In this document: positions 25,441-34,923 of the stretch, piece by piece | Numbering within the stretch: the stretch's first letter is position 1 | Layout: every line of letters starts with the position of its first letter | Assembly: GCF_900100945.1 (NCBI RefSeq) | Contig: NZ_FNCG01000016.1 | Coordinates: forward strand, 1-64,000 | Direction: 5' to 3' | Source: Mucilaginibacter gossypii | GTDB lineage: Bacteria; Bacteroidota; Bacteroidia; Sphingobacteriales; Sphingobacteriaceae | Length of the DNA: 64,000 nucleotides | The notes under the pieces: model-generated | The model's input: only the letters and a program-made list of their open reading frames with translations | Told to the model about the DNA's origin: nothing | Databases searched by the model: none | Made by a program: the position numbers and the translations under genes

Positions 25441-27195
25441 ATGTTGTATAAACTACATCGTTACCTAAACTACACCATTGCCCTGCTGCTTCTCTCGGCC
25501 CTAACCGCCCGTGCCGATTCCATTCTCTCCAAAAACATATCCGTCCATGTAACCGAAATGCGACTGGGCACGGTGCTTAAAACCATCGAACAAAAAGGCA
25601 ACTTCTACTTTTCATACAACAGCAACATTGTGAAAACCGACAGCCTGGTTACCATCAATGCTGATAACTGGACGATTAAAGAAGTGCTTGACCACATGCT
25701 TCGCTATCGCTTTGAGTATCGTGAAACAAAGAATTTTATTATCCTGAGATATGCGCCCTTACAACTCACCATAGTAACCGATAAAGCCGCTACCGATGGC
25801 GACAACTACAGCATCAGCGGTACCGTAACCGACGAGCAAACCGGTCATAACCTGCCTAATGCCAGTGTATATTCGCACGAACAATTGCAATCGGTATTGA
25901 CCGACAAGGAAGGCCATTTTGATATGATCGTCCGCAACGAAGGCCAGCCGATCACCTTAACAATAAGCAAAGAGTTTTATAAGGATACTACGGTTACTTT
26001 TTTAGCGGATGTTAATGTAAGGAGTACCGACACAACCCTGAAAAAAAAACGCAGCCTGCTGGGTTATATCCTTAGTGACGATTATTCGGGTGTCGAAAAT
26101 ACTTCGCTCGGTAGGTTGTTCCTTTCCACCAAGCAGCAGATCCAGGCGGCCAATCTCGGCGGGCTGATTGCACAGGCCCCCTTCCAGGCTTCGGCCATAC
26201 CAGGCGTAAGCACTCACGGCAACTTCAGCGGACAGGTAGTAAATGTGGTTTCCCTCAATGCTGTAGGCGGCTATAATGCCGGGGTTGATGGCTTTGAAAT
26301 GGGCATTATTTTCAATTTAGATAAAGGCGACGTTGGCGCGGTACAAATAGCCGGAATCTTTAATGTGGTGGGCGGCTCAGTAAATGGCATTCAGCTTGGT
26401 GGCTTGTACAATAACGTGCTGGGCAACGTGCGGGGCATTCAGCTGGCCCTGCTCCATAACAGCGTAAAACAAAACATGAATGGTTTGCAGTTGTCAGCAC
26501 TTTACAACCATACCCGCGGATCAGTCAGGGGCATTCAGTTAGGGGCGATAGGCAATATTGCAGGCAAAAATTCCGACGCGTTACAACTGGGTGGGATTGG
26601 TAATATAGCACAGCAAAAGTTTGGCGGCTTGCAGGTGGCAGGCTTGTTTAATTATGCCAAACATCTTACCGGGGTGCAATTGGCGCTGGTGAACATAGCC
26701 GATACTTCTTCGGGATTTAGTATCGGGCTGTTGAATATTATCAACAGCGGTTATCATAAGCTCGCTATCTCCACTAACGAAACTCAAAATATCAACCTCG
26801 CCTTTAAAAACGGCAACAGCAAGCTGTACACCATTTGGCAGGGCGGTATGCGGGTTGATGACAACAGTAAATTATATTCATTTGGTTTGGGTTTCGGGCG
26901 GGAGTTTGGATTGGGGCAGCACCTGGCTATCAACACCGAAATAGGTTCAAGTTACCTGTACCAGGGTACCTGGTTAAAAACCAATCAGCTTAATAAGTTT
27001 AACCTTGATTTTACTTATAAGGTAAGCCGGAAGTTTTCCGTTTTCGCGGGGCCATCGTTAAATTTCCTTTATTCAGATCAGCGCGCACCTGTTGATGGTT
27101 ACGCCTATGCGCGAGACCTGCATCATTCTTTTATCCGTGATAACAGGAACTGGAGCGGGTGGGTTGGATGGAGTTTTGGGGTTAATTTGTTTTAA
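25441..27195 (+). CDS. STN- and carboxypeptidase-like-domain surface protein with GxQLGGLxN repeats
   Basis: 584 aa with a signal peptide (ALTARA). An STN domain (about 30-100; ISVHVTEMRLGTVLKTIEQ) is followed by a CarboxypepD_reg-like domain (about 125-195; ISGTVTDEQTGHNLPNASVY). Then about ten degenerate repeats of the type V-G-I-Q-L-G-G-L-x-N (about 235-440) resemble the LA_2272-type surface repeat, and a C-terminal beta-rich domain resembles a small outer-membrane barrel. STN domains normally belong to TonB receptors paired with FecR. Here the STN protein follows FecI/FecR but is not a canonical receptor, so it may be the signal-transducing outer-membrane partner. Confidence 0.78.
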   Translation: MLYKLHRYLNYTIALLLLSALTARADSILSKNISVHVTEMRLGTVLKTIEQKGNFYFSYNSNIVKTDSLVTINADNWTIKEVLDHMLRYRFEYRETKNFIILRYAPLQLTIVTDKAATDGDNYSISGTVTDEQTGHNLPNASVYSHEQLQSVLTDKEGHFDMIVRNEGQPITLTISKEFYKDTTVTFLADVNVRSTDTTLKKKRSLLGYILSDDYSGVENTSLGRLFLSTKQQIQAANLGGLIAQAPFQASAIPGVSTHGNFSGQVVNVVSLNAVGGYNAGVDGFEMGIIFNLDKGDVGAVQIAGIFNVVGGSVNGIQLGGLYNNVLGNVRGIQLALLHNSVKQNMNGLQLSALYNHTRGSVRGIQLGAIGNIAGKNSDALQLGGIGNIAQQKFGGLQVAGLFNYAKHLTGVQLALVNIADTSSGFSIGLLNIINSGYHKLAISTNETQNINLAFKNGNSKLYTIWQGGMRVDDNSKLYSFGLGFGREFGLGQHLAINTEIGSSYLYQGTWLKTNQLNKFNLDFTYKVSRKFSVFAGPSLNFLYSDQRAPVDGYAYARDLHHSFIRDNRNWSGWVGWSFGVNLF

Positions 27196-27240
27196 GATGT
27201 GTTGGCTGATAACAGGCCTTAGTTGTATTTGACCAAATAT

Positions 27241-27277
27241 AAAAAGAACCCCCTGATCTAAAAAGACCAAGGGGTTC
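27241..27277 (-). terminator. Terminator after the HtrA gene
   Basis: On the minus strand GAACCCC...GGGGTTC with inner TTGGTCT/AGATCAG pairing is followed by TTTTTATA. It lies 26 bases past the protease stop codon and may also serve the convergent STN gene. Confidence 0.7.
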
Positions 27278-27302
27278 ACATGCAAAATCACTTAAAAAAA
27301 GC

Positions 27303-28832
27303 TTATTGAGCCGGGAACGCGCTGCTGAAGTGCGAACCGTCAGGGTAGATTCCGGCAATGATGATATTGCCCTGGATAGGTTTTACAATTGCCTTGTCAA
27401 TATCTTCGATACTGCTGATCGGCAGTTTGTTAATACTGGTGATCACCACGCCTTCAGGTATTTCGGCAGCGTCAAATAAGCCACCTTCACGCACCTGGGT
27501 AACCAGTACACCGGCGTTAACATGCAGCCTGTTCTTTTCGGCTGGAGTTAAAGCGTGGAAGCTTGCACCCAGTTTGTTAAACAGCTCCTCGGCCGATTTA
27601 GATGCCGCTATACGGTTTGATGGTGCTACGGCATCGCCTTTAAGCGTTACCGCGAAATCTTTGTTCTTACCATCGCGCAGTACAGTAACATTGATCTTAT
27701 CGCCGGGTTGTAAACGGCCTACACGTTCCTGCAGATCAGATGATTCATATACCGGCTGACCCTCAACCTTAACAATGATATCGCCTTTGCGTAAGCCTGC
27801 CTGTTCGGCACCGCCGCCCGGTACAAGGTCGTTCACGTATAAACCGTTGGTGGTTGTTACGTCGAGCTTTTGGGCTACGTCCGGGTTAAGTTCGGTGAAA
27901 GTTACACCCACAAAACCGCGTTTTACTGTACCGAATTTCTTGATATCGTTCAGTACTTTTTTAGCCAGGTTAACCGGGATGGCAAAGCCATAGCCTTCGT
28001 ATGAACCGGTGTGTGAAGCGATAGCGGCGTTAATACCGATCAGTTCGCCACGGGTGTTTACCAGGGCGCCACCGCTGTTGCCAGGGTTAATGGCCGCATC
28101 AGTTTGAATGAACGACTCGATAGCTTTGTTCAGCTTAGGAGTCGACTGGTTGCGGGTACGGCCGAACGGGTTGTCGTCATCACTGTTTTCGCTGCCGATG
28201 ATACCAATATTACGGCCTTTGGCGCTGATGATACCGGCTGTAACGGTTGATGTTAAGTTAAAAGGGTTACCTACGGCTAAAACCCATTCGCCAACTTTAG
28301 CGTCATCGCTGTTGCCTAATTTTACAATTGGCAGGTTGTTAGCGCTAACTTTAATGAGGGCAAGATCTGTACTTGGGTCGGTGCCGATAACTTTGGCGCT
28401 GAAAGTACGGTGATCATTAGTAGCAACGGTAATTTTATCGGCCTTTTCAACCACGTGGTTGTTGGTTACAATGTAGCCATCGGGCGAAATGATAACACCA
28501 GAGCCTGATGCCATCTGTGGGCCTTGCGGACGCACCCGCTGACCAAACATATCGCCAAACATCTGCTCCAGTTGATCCTGTCCGCCGCTGCCTTTGTTAG
28601 TATAGGTTGTGCGGATGTAAACCACCGCCGGGGTTGCTGCAGCCGCTGCCTGGGTAAAATCAAGGTCGCCGGTTGATGAAACCGGAGCTGAGGGGTTGCT
28701 TGTAAAATATACCTTTTGCTTGTCTTCAAAGCTCAGGTTGTCAGAGTACTTGTTTTCGATAACCTTGTATACTCCTAAGGCCATCGCACCTCCAACAAAA
28801 GCGGTTAATAGTGTTAAACCAATCTTTTTCAT
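27303..28832 (-). CDS. Periplasmic serine endoprotease, HtrA/DegQ family
   Basis: 509 aa. An N-terminal hydrophobic segment (LTLLTAFVGGAMALGVYKVI) anchors or exports the protein. The trypsin-like domain has His126 in TNNHVVEK, Asp156 in DPSTDLALIKV and Ser253 in NPGNSGGALV. Two PDZ domains follow (about 300-390 and 405-505; RGFVGVTFTELNPDVAQKLD starts the first). Length and order match DegP/DegQ-type quality-control proteases of Bacteroidota. It is divergent from dapF, with about 190 bp between. Confidence 0.95.
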   Translation of the reverse strand: MKKIGLTLLTAFVGGAMALGVYKVIENKYSDNLSFEDKQKVYFTSNPSAPVSSTGDLDFTQAAAAATPAVVYIRTTYTNKGSGGQDQLEQMFGDMFGQRVRPQGPQMASGSGVIISPDGYIVTNNHVVEKADKITVATNDHRTFSAKVIGTDPSTDLALIKVSANNLPIVKLGNSDDAKVGEWVLAVGNPFNLTSTVTAGIISAKGRNIGIIGSENSDDDNPFGRTRNQSTPKLNKAIESFIQTDAAINPGNSGGALVNTRGELIGINAAIASHTGSYEGYGFAIPVNLAKKVLNDIKKFGTVKRGFVGVTFTELNPDVAQKLDVTTTNGLYVNDLVPGGGAEQAGLRKGDIIVKVEGQPVYESSDLQERVGRLQPGDKINVTVLRDGKNKDFAVTLKGDAVAPSNRIAASKSAEELFNKLGASFHALTPAEKNRLHVNAGVLVTQVREGGLFDAAEIPEGVVITSINKLPISSIEDIDKAIVKPIQGNIIIAGIYPDGSHFSSAFPAQ

Positions 28833-29023
28833 TTATTATTTGCCTTTCTTATTATTAAGTTTACTTATTTTACAGATCAAATTTAATACCATATAGACGA
28901 GATAATCAATGATTAGTTATCCCGTTTTTTGTTAAAATTTGTTAAATAGATAAACATCGGCTATTTTAATTGTTAGCACGGGTTTTGTTGAAGACTAAAG
29001 AGGCTGATATTAACAGGATAATT

Positions 29024-29809
29024 GTGAAGATACATTTTTATAAATACCAGGGCGCTGGCAACGATTTTATTTTGATTGATAACCGCGATAACAGCGTTGA
29101 TCATCATAATCCTAAGCTGATTTCGGGCCTGTGCGACCGTCGTTTCGGTATCGGTGGTGACGGTTTGATGCTATTGCAAAACAAAGAAGGGTACGATTTT
29201 GAGATGATTTATTATAACGCCGACGGCCAGCCGAGCAGTATGTGCGGCAACGGCGGGCGCTGTATTGTGGCCTTTGCCAAATTTTTAGGCGTTATTGAAT
29301 CTGAAACTGAATTTTTGGCGGTAGATGGTCCGCATTATGCCAAAATTTCAGACGAAGGCGATTGGGTGAGCCTGCAAATGATCGATGTAAACGAAGTTAA
29401 TACCGATGCCGACGCTTATGTGCTCAACACCGGCTCGCCACATTACGTAAAGCTGGTTGATGGGCTTGAACAGCGCAATGTTTACCAGGAAGGCCACGCT
29501 ATCCGCAATAATGCCACTTACCGCAAAAATGGCATTAATGTAAATTTTGTTGAACCAATGGAGAAGGGCTACTTTGTTCGCACGTTTGAGCGTGGGGTAG
29601 AGGATGAAACCTTTGCATGCGGAACAGGAGTAACTGCCGTTGCCCTGGCCATGGCGCAGCACAAACAGCAAACCGGGCATATCACTACTCCGATAAAAGT
29701 ATTAGGGGGCAACCTCAACATTCGTTTTGATTATGATGGCAAAGCTTTTACAGACATCTTTTTAGAAGGCCCTGCTGAAAGGGTTTTTGAAGGGGATGTT
29801 GTTATTTAG
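29024..29809 (+). CDS. dapF: Diaminopimelate epimerase
   Basis: A 261-aa PLP-independent racemase that converts LL-diaminopimelate to meso-DAP for lysine and peptidoglycan synthesis. The N-terminus HFYKYQGAGNDFILIDNRD, the first catalytic Cys (about 74) in SSMCGNGGRC and the second (about 199) in ETFACGTGVTAVALAM are all intact. The frame opens at 28970, but the GTG at 29024 (VKIHFYKYQGAGNDF) gives the family length and start. It is monocistronic in this view. Confidence 0.95.
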   Translation: MKIHFYKYQGAGNDFILIDNRDNSVDHHNPKLISGLCDRRFGIGGDGLMLLQNKEGYDFEMIYYNADGQPSSMCGNGGRCIVAFAKFLGVIESETEFLAVDGPHYAKISDEGDWVSLQMIDVNEVNTDADAYVLNTGSPHYVKLVDGLEQRNVYQEGHAIRNNATYRKNGINVNFVEPMEKGYFVRTFERGVEDETFACGTGVTAVALAMAQHKQQTGHITTPIKVLGGNLNIRFDYDGKAFTDIFLEGPAERVFEGDVVI

Positions 29810-29910
29810 CACGAAAGCCAGGAAGCAAGAACCAAGATAAAAGAATATAAAACTATGACATTGCCGCGCTGCGTTCGCAATGAAGTGAGAAATTATCCGC
29901 TCCCGGGCGC

Positions 29911-30324
29911 TTAATGTACCGGTTTCAATAAGCTAAAAAATGTACCGTCCATAATAACATTGCCGATAGAGTCAAACACGGTTTTTCTGCTGGCCTCGGC
30001 TTTCATATCTTCTGCATAAAAAATATGGTCAACCCCCAGTGTTTTCAGGAATGGATCAACTTTGGAGTGCCATTTGTTTTTATAGCAGCAAATTTTAATG
30101 CCTTTGTATGACGGGTTTGTGCTTAAACGGCGAAGAATTTTTTCGATATCCTGAACAAGATAATCGTAATCAAGTATAAGCAGGTTGGGTTTGATCTCGT
30201 GTATTGCCGGAAAGATGGCCGCGGTGATTGAAATATGCTTAAAAACCTTGTTATTAGGTAATACCTCAAGGCCAACTACATGGGGGGCAACCAACAGTAC
30301 AACTTTAGACCGTACACGGATCAT
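29911..30324 (-). CDS. Response-regulator receiver-like protein
   Basis: 137 aa. KPNLLILDYDYLVQDIEKILRRLSTNP gives the phosphorylatable Asp strand of a CheY-like fold, and GIKICCYKNK plus LGVDHIFYAEDMK match the following strands. The first acidic pair is missing (KVVLLVAPHVVGLEVL), so phosphorylation may not occur. There is no output domain. It starts at ATG 30324; the upstream TTG is unlikely. No kinase is adjacent. The gene is isolated and its function is unknown. Confidence 0.6.
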   Translation of the reverse strand: MIRVRSKVVLLVAPHVVGLEVLPNNKVFKHISITAAIFPAIHEIKPNLLILDYDYLVQDIEKILRRLSTNPSYKGIKICCYKNKWHSKVDPFLKTLGVDHIFYAEDMKAEASRKTVFDSIGNVIMDGTFFSLLKPVH

Positions 30325-30493
30325 GATCAATCAATTAGGTGCTTAAAAGTAGTTCTTAAATTTCTACTTGTCAAGCATTTATTAATTAATTTAATAAAAA
30401 CTATGCTCTTAAAATTAAATCTTCATAAGGTGATACCTTTTATTACTTTCGGTTTTTATAATTTTAACACTAAATTAATTTTTGCGATAATTT

Positions 30494-31378
30494 TTATGCC
30501 TCACTTATAATATTGGCTTTTCTACGCCTTTTCCAACGCCTGATTAATAGCAGAAAGATGATAGCGCCTATCATTAAAGGCCATAACGCTATAAGTGCGA
30601 AAAAGAGGTTTTGTAAAACTTCCCAGCCTTCGCCAATTGCGGTTTTAAATTTATAGGCGAAACCGTTACCTGTGTTTACTTCGCCCGGGTGCCGGGTATA
30701 AAAGCTGATATCAAGCGAACTGTAACTAACCTGGCTGCTCAGATAATTAAGTTGCCCCTGGGCCGAATCGATCGTTGTACGGATGCTGGCCAGCTTATCT
30801 TCTATTGCCAGCAGATCGGTCATTTTGGTGGCTTTAGCAGCGAGTTGCAGGTAACGTTGTTCTAACTGTTTGTTATTGCTGATTTCGGCGCGAACATCGA
30901 TAAACTGTGTGGTTACGTCCCTGATATGAATGTTTTTTGATTCGATATGATCGGTGCTGGAAGTTAAGGTGCTTAAAAAAGCATCAAAATTTTTGGAGGG
31001 TATCCTGATTTTGAGGCTGTACTCTTTCTGATTGGTTTCGCCGCTGTTGGTTTCATTTTCTTCTGCGAGGTAACCGCCTAACTTTTTTAGAGACGAAACA
31101 ATGTTTTGTCTTGCCGCCTTAGGATTGTCGGTTTCAAAGCGGATATCGCCTTCCTTGATGATCTTTTTGGCAGTGTCGGTAATGGATAGGTTTGAAGCGG
31201 TCGGTTTATTGGCAGTACCGGCATCTTCCAGTTGATCGGCTGCTGCCATGCTTTTTTCCCCGGCGGGTGGAGGAGGTACTAACTCAACGTTGGCTACATT
31301 TACTTTTTGTTCCGTTTCATGCTTGCATGACATAAGTAAAAGCAAAAAACTTATCGACAGGAAAAAATAGGTTTTCAT
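30494..31378 (-). CDS. DUF4349 domain lipoprotein
   Basis: 294 aa. The signal peptide ends with the lipobox LMSC (Cys about 18). The DUF4349 domain (about 70-235) includes KIIKEGDIRFETDNPKAARQ, TSSTDHIESKNIHIRDVTTQ and the coiled-coil NKQLEQRYLQLAAKATKMTDLLAIEDKLASIR. A C-terminal transmembrane segment (FFALIALWPLMIGAIIFLLLI) is followed by RRWKRRRK. The role is unknown; family members are envelope proteins with a coiled coil. It is a single gene. Confidence 0.9.
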   Translation of the reverse strand: MKTYFFLSISFLLLLMSCKHETEQKVNVANVELVPPPPAGEKSMAAADQLEDAGTANKPTASNLSITDTAKKIIKEGDIRFETDNPKAARQNIVSSLKKLGGYLAEENETNSGETNQKEYSLKIRIPSKNFDAFLSTLTSSTDHIESKNIHIRDVTTQFIDVRAEISNNKQLEQRYLQLAAKATKMTDLLAIEDKLASIRTTIDSAQGQLNYLSSQVSYSSLDISFYTRHPGEVNTGNGFAYKFKTAIGEGWEVLQNLFFALIALWPLMIGAIIFLLLIRRWKRRRKANIISEA

Positions 31379-31494
31379 AATAAGGTTGTTTAATTGTTTT
31401 AGATTAAACGCTTTTTGCCTTATTAAATTATATTAAACTTTAATTTTGAAGAATTTAATTTTGTTTAATTGAAATATAGAAAATTAAATTTTAT

Positions 31495-31821
31495 CTATTT
31501 CAATTTTTCGTTATTTTTATGCCGCTCGGCATCCCGGATACTTTTCTTTTCCATATTCTTTTCCAGGGCTTCGGTTAGGTCGATGCCGGTTTGATTGGCA
31601 AGGCAAATAAGTACAAAAAGAACGTCGGCCATTTCGTCGGCCAGGTTAACTTCTGTATCTGATTTTTTGAATGATTGCTCGCCGTATTTTCTGGCCATAA
31701 TGCGGGCCACTTCGCCAACTTCTTCCATTAAAATGGCGGTGTTGGTAAGCTCGTTAAAATACCGGATGCCCGTTGTTTTAATCCAGTTATCTACCAGTTG
31801 TTGTGCTTCGCTTATCTCCAT
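31495..31821 (-). CDS. MazG-like nucleotide pyrophosphohydrolase
   Basis: A 108-aa all-alpha NTP pyrophosphatase. TAILMEEVGEVARIMARKYGEQSF supplies the ExxE metal ligands and NLADEMADVLFVLICLANQTG the ExxD ligands, the standard MazG/RS21-C6 four-acid site. Such small proteins hydrolyse modified dNTPs as house-cleaning enzymes. It stands alone between DUF4349 and the MXKDX protein. Confidence 0.92.
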   Translation of the reverse strand: MEISEAQQLVDNWIKTTGIRYFNELTNTAILMEEVGEVARIMARKYGEQSFKKSDTEVNLADEMADVLFVLICLANQTGIDLTEALEKNMEKKSIRDAERHKNNEKLK

Positions 31822-31961
31822 AAAATAGTTTTAGTGCGGCCGAATTTCATTAAATTTTTTGGAATAAGGCGAATAGGTATATGCCGAAAACAAAATGAAA
31901 ATACCTTGTAAGGTTTCGTTGCCCCGTGCGACTAAGAGGCAAACAACTTAAAAAATCAAAC

Positions 31962-32330
31962 ATGAAAACCAGATCAATCATTTCAGGCGCCCTTATCGCC
32001 ATTTTTGCTGTTGCCGGCCTTTCTGTTAATGTACAGGCAAAAACATCGGCTCCTTTACATAATACCGTTGCCCTTAGTGATACCGGCAAAATGAAAAAGG
32101 ATAAGATGAGTAAAGACAAAATGAGCCATGATAAAATGGCTTCGGATAAAATGGGTAAGGACAAGATGGGTTCAGACAAGATGAGCCATGATAAAATGGC
32201 ATCAGACAAAATGGGCTCTGATAAAATGTCAAAAGACAAGATGGGTTCGGACAAAATGAGCCACGATAAAATGTCAAAAAGTAAAATGAGTAAAGGTAAA
32301 ATGGGCAAAGACAGCTCAGGCAAAATGTAA
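31962..32330 (+). CDS. Secreted MXKDX pentapeptide-repeat protein
   Basis: 122 aa. The signal peptide MKTRSIISGALIAIFAVAG...VQA starts at ATG 31962; the frame runs upstream to 31926 without support. From residue about 42 it consists of some 15 tandem units DKM(S/G/A)x (DKMSK, DKMSH, DKMAS, DKMGK), changing to KSKMSKGKM near the end, and closes DSSGKM. This matches the MXKDX repeat family, of unknown function, possibly metal- or stress-related given Met, Lys, Asp and His content. The period-15 DNA also opens a long minus-strand frame that is an artefact. A terminator follows at 32356. Confidence 0.85.
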   Translation: MKTRSIISGALIAIFAVAGLSVNVQAKTSAPLHNTVALSDTGKMKKDKMSKDKMSHDKMASDKMGKDKMGSDKMSHDKMASDKMGSDKMSKDKMGSDKMSHDKMSKSKMSKGKMGKDSSGKM

Positions 32331-32355
32331 CCTTGCTTTTGTTTCGTGATTGTTT

Positions 32356-32383
32356 AAAGGGAGCCCGCATGAGCTCCCTTTTT
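32356..32383 (+). terminator. Terminator after the MXKDX gene
   Basis: AAAGGGAGC and GCTCCCTTTTT pair around an eight-base loop, about 25 bases past the stop. It may also end the convergent barrel gene, whose stop lies at 32388. Confidence 0.75.
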
Positions 32384-32387
32384 GCTT

Positions 32388-34811
32388 TTAATGGATCCTG
32401 CCTTTCTCGTCCTGGTTGCCGGTATCCTGCTTCTCTGCTTTAGCCTGACTATTCCCAAAACGATAGCTGATACCCACCAGGGCATACCTGTTGATCTGGA
32501 AGTTGGTATACTTTTGCCTTACCCCGTTTACGATTGTGGTAACTGCCGATGCACTGCTCCTGAAAACATCATTCATTACCAATGAAACATCTATTTTCTT
32601 TTTAAAAGCGGAGGCCTTAATGCCGAGGTCGAGTTTATAATAAGCATCGCTTCTGCCGATGTGATCAATCTCCGGGAACTGGTACCAGAAATTTACCGCT
32701 CCTGAAAAGCTTTTATCCGCATTAAAATAAATGTTATTGTTGGTAGCGATATAAGCTCCAAACCCGCTAATGCCTTTTACTGCAGCAAACGCCGATTTTG
32801 CATCGGTATGATAAAAAGTGAACTGGTTATTATTATCAAGCCAGCTAAGCAATTGCATCGAATAATTTTCGGAAATACCTACCCGGTAAGTTTTAATAAA
32901 ATTGAGCGGCGTGGTATAAACCAGGTTGGTATCTGCCCGGGCAATGGTCACATTGTTGAAACCATTGTTGGTAACGTTTAAAAATATGGCCGATGTAAGC
33001 CTGTTTTTGTAGGTATGCGAAAGCTCAAAATTGGTATTATATTCTGGTTGAAGATAGGGGTTGCCTTCGCCATAGCTATAAGCTGTAAACAGGCTCTTGA
33101 ATGGGTTAAGATTCCAGAAAGTTGGCCGGTTAACCCGCCTGCCAAAATTTAGCGATAAGCTGTGATTAACAGCTGCCTGGTAACTCACCGTTGCCGATGG
33201 AAACAACCTTGTGTAATTATTAATGGTAGTTTGGTTAAGCGTGTGCGAGTAGCCTTTGGTTTCGGTGCGCTCTGCCCGCAAGCCGGCCTGGTACTTCCAT
33301 TTACCATCCTCGCGGTTTATGCTGCCATAAACAGATTGGGTATTTTCGGTATAGGTAAATTCATTGCTTAAGTTCGGGTCATACTTTAGCGAATCGTTGG
33401 TTGCGTTTTTATAATAAAAAGCGTTGCTGTAATTGTTGATAAAGCTGAGCTTACCGCCAAACGCAAAGCGGGCATATTTGGTTGGCAAAAGCGCATCGGC
33501 CTTGAATGTATAAATGTTGATGTCCTGCTTATTGGTATCATGGTAGCGATTACGACTGGCTGCATTCAATGATCTGTCAGCGAGATAAGTGTTGCTCTCA
33601 AAGTCCGATCTGTCGGTGCGGTAATAGTTAAAATAGTCGGCATTAAGTACCAGTTTAGCACCTGATGTATCCAGGCTGATGGTGCTATGCAGGTTACCTG
33701 CATTGCTGATAGCCACCGGGTGATAGGTGGCATAGGTTCTTAATGTTGAATCGATAGTACCGGTAGTGTTGTTAATGATGGGGTTATTCACATGGTCAGA
33801 TCCATCATAAGTGTTTTTACCGCCCTGGTAATTTACGCCTATAGTAACCCTCGGACTAAACCGGTAATCGGCACCGGCAATGACGTTTAAATTATGATAG
33901 CGATAGTTGCCGGTATCGGTTTGCAGCCAGGTTTGTTTGGGGTAATAAATATCGGTTTCAAAGCCTTCCAATTCGTGGTCGTGATCAACGTTTACGCTGG
34001 CATATGCGGAGAGTTTGGCCGAATTGTAATTAATATCGCCGCTGGCATTTAACCACCAGTAATTGCTGGTACCATAAACCGAGGCGGGGCTATGCAACCA
34101 TTGCTTATCATTGATCTGTACACTGCCCGCATAGCCATGTTTTTTGCTATGTTTGAGCGTGATGTTGATCAATCCGGCGTTGCCCTCAGCATCATAAGCA
34201 GCCCCCGGGTTTTTAATTACCTCAATACTGCCCACCTGGCTTGCAGATAATGAGCGCAGGTAACGGAGCAGATCGGTTCCAGCCAGTTGAACCAATCTTT
34301 CGTTCACCATAACTTTAACGCTGCCTTTACCAACAATGCTCAGGTCATTATCGCCAACTTTTATACCCGGCACTCGACCAATAACCGTAAGTGCATCAGC
34401 CCCGGCCGATGTGGCACTGGTGGATACGTTGTAAACCAGCTTGTCGTTTTTGTTCTCAACAGATGCTTTGCTCGCGGTTACGGTTACTTCGTTCAACTGT
34501 GTGGTATTATCAGGGAGGGTAATAGATACCGAGGTATCTTGTTGCAAGTTTAATTTAAGTTTGGTTTTTTGATAGCCGGTGAAGGTGATAGTTAAATGAT
34601 AGGTCCCTTTATCAACGTCAGTAAAACTAAATAGCCCGACGGAATCGGTTTGCACTACCCTTGTTTGCTCTGAATTTTGCTGTTGCAGGTTAACCACAGC
34701 AAAAGCCACAGGAACTTTAGAATTGTCGACAATTTTACCGCTGACTTTTACCTGGGCAAACAGGCTGCTATAAATTAAACAAAAAAATAAAAAGCTGTAG
34801 ATATGTTTCAA
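32388..34811 (-). CDS. Outer-membrane beta-barrel protein of the TonB-dependent receptor family
   Basis: 807 aa, started by TTG at 34811 because the signal peptide KHIYSFLFFCLIYSSLFAQ begins there and no ATG is in reach. A CarboxypepD_reg-like domain (about 22-100; KVSGKIVDNSKVPVAFAVV) precedes a plug-like domain (ALTVIGRVPGIKVGDNDLSI, then RSLSASQVGSIEVIKNPGAAYDAEGNAGLINI) and a C-terminal barrel of the OMP_b-brl_3 type ending YRFGNSQAK plus a short charged tail. It is not SusC-like and no SusD is adjacent. It may import or export a small ligand; specificity unknown. Confidence 0.88.
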   Translation of the reverse strand: MKHIYSFLFFCLIYSSLFAQVKVSGKIVDNSKVPVAFAVVNLQQQNSEQTRVVQTDSVGLFSFTDVDKGTYHLTITFTGYQKTKLKLNLQQDTSVSITLPDNTTQLNEVTVTASKASVENKNDKLVYNVSTSATSAGADALTVIGRVPGIKVGDNDLSIVGKGSVKVMVNERLVQLAGTDLLRYLRSLSASQVGSIEVIKNPGAAYDAEGNAGLINITLKHSKKHGYAGSVQINDKQWLHSPASVYGTSNYWWLNASGDINYNSAKLSAYASVNVDHDHELEGFETDIYYPKQTWLQTDTGNYRYHNLNVIAGADYRFSPRVTIGVNYQGGKNTYDGSDHVNNPIINNTTGTIDSTLRTYATYHPVAISNAGNLHSTISLDTSGAKLVLNADYFNYYRTDRSDFESNTYLADRSLNAASRNRYHDTNKQDINIYTFKADALLPTKYARFAFGGKLSFINNYSNAFYYKNATNDSLKYDPNLSNEFTYTENTQSVYGSINREDGKWKYQAGLRAERTETKGYSHTLNQTTINNYTRLFPSATVSYQAAVNHSLSLNFGRRVNRPTFWNLNPFKSLFTAYSYGEGNPYLQPEYNTNFELSHTYKNRLTSAIFLNVTNNGFNNVTIARADTNLVYTTPLNFIKTYRVGISENYSMQLLSWLDNNNQFTFYHTDAKSAFAAVKGISGFGAYIATNNNIYFNADKSFSGAVNFWYQFPEIDHIGRSDAYYKLDLGIKASAFKKKIDVSLVMNDVFRSSASAVTTIVNGVRQKYTNFQINRYALVGISYRFGNSQAKAEKQDTGNQDEKGRIH

Positions 34812-34849
34812 GCCGGGACGGGGATGAGGTTTATAATTCCGTAAATTAA

Positions 34850-34883
34850 ATAAAAAACCGCCGCAAATTGTTTAGCGGCGGTT
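34850..34883 (-). terminator. Terminator after the 57-aa membrane protein gene
   Basis: AACCGCCGC and GCGGCGGTT form a perfect 9-bp stem around a 10-base loop. On the minus strand it is followed by TTTTTTA. It lies about 40 bases downstream of the small minus-strand gene ending at 34924. Confidence 0.75.
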
Positions 34884-34923
34884 CTGTTTTATTTAAAGTG
34901 GTATCCCGTGAAGAGGGTTGATG

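Noticed and set aside
31850..32323. Long minus-strand open frame opposite the MXKDX gene
   Set aside because: It is open only because the 15-bp DNA repeat has no stop in that frame; the product is a run of Ile/Leu/Ser/Pro units with no start signal or homologous character.
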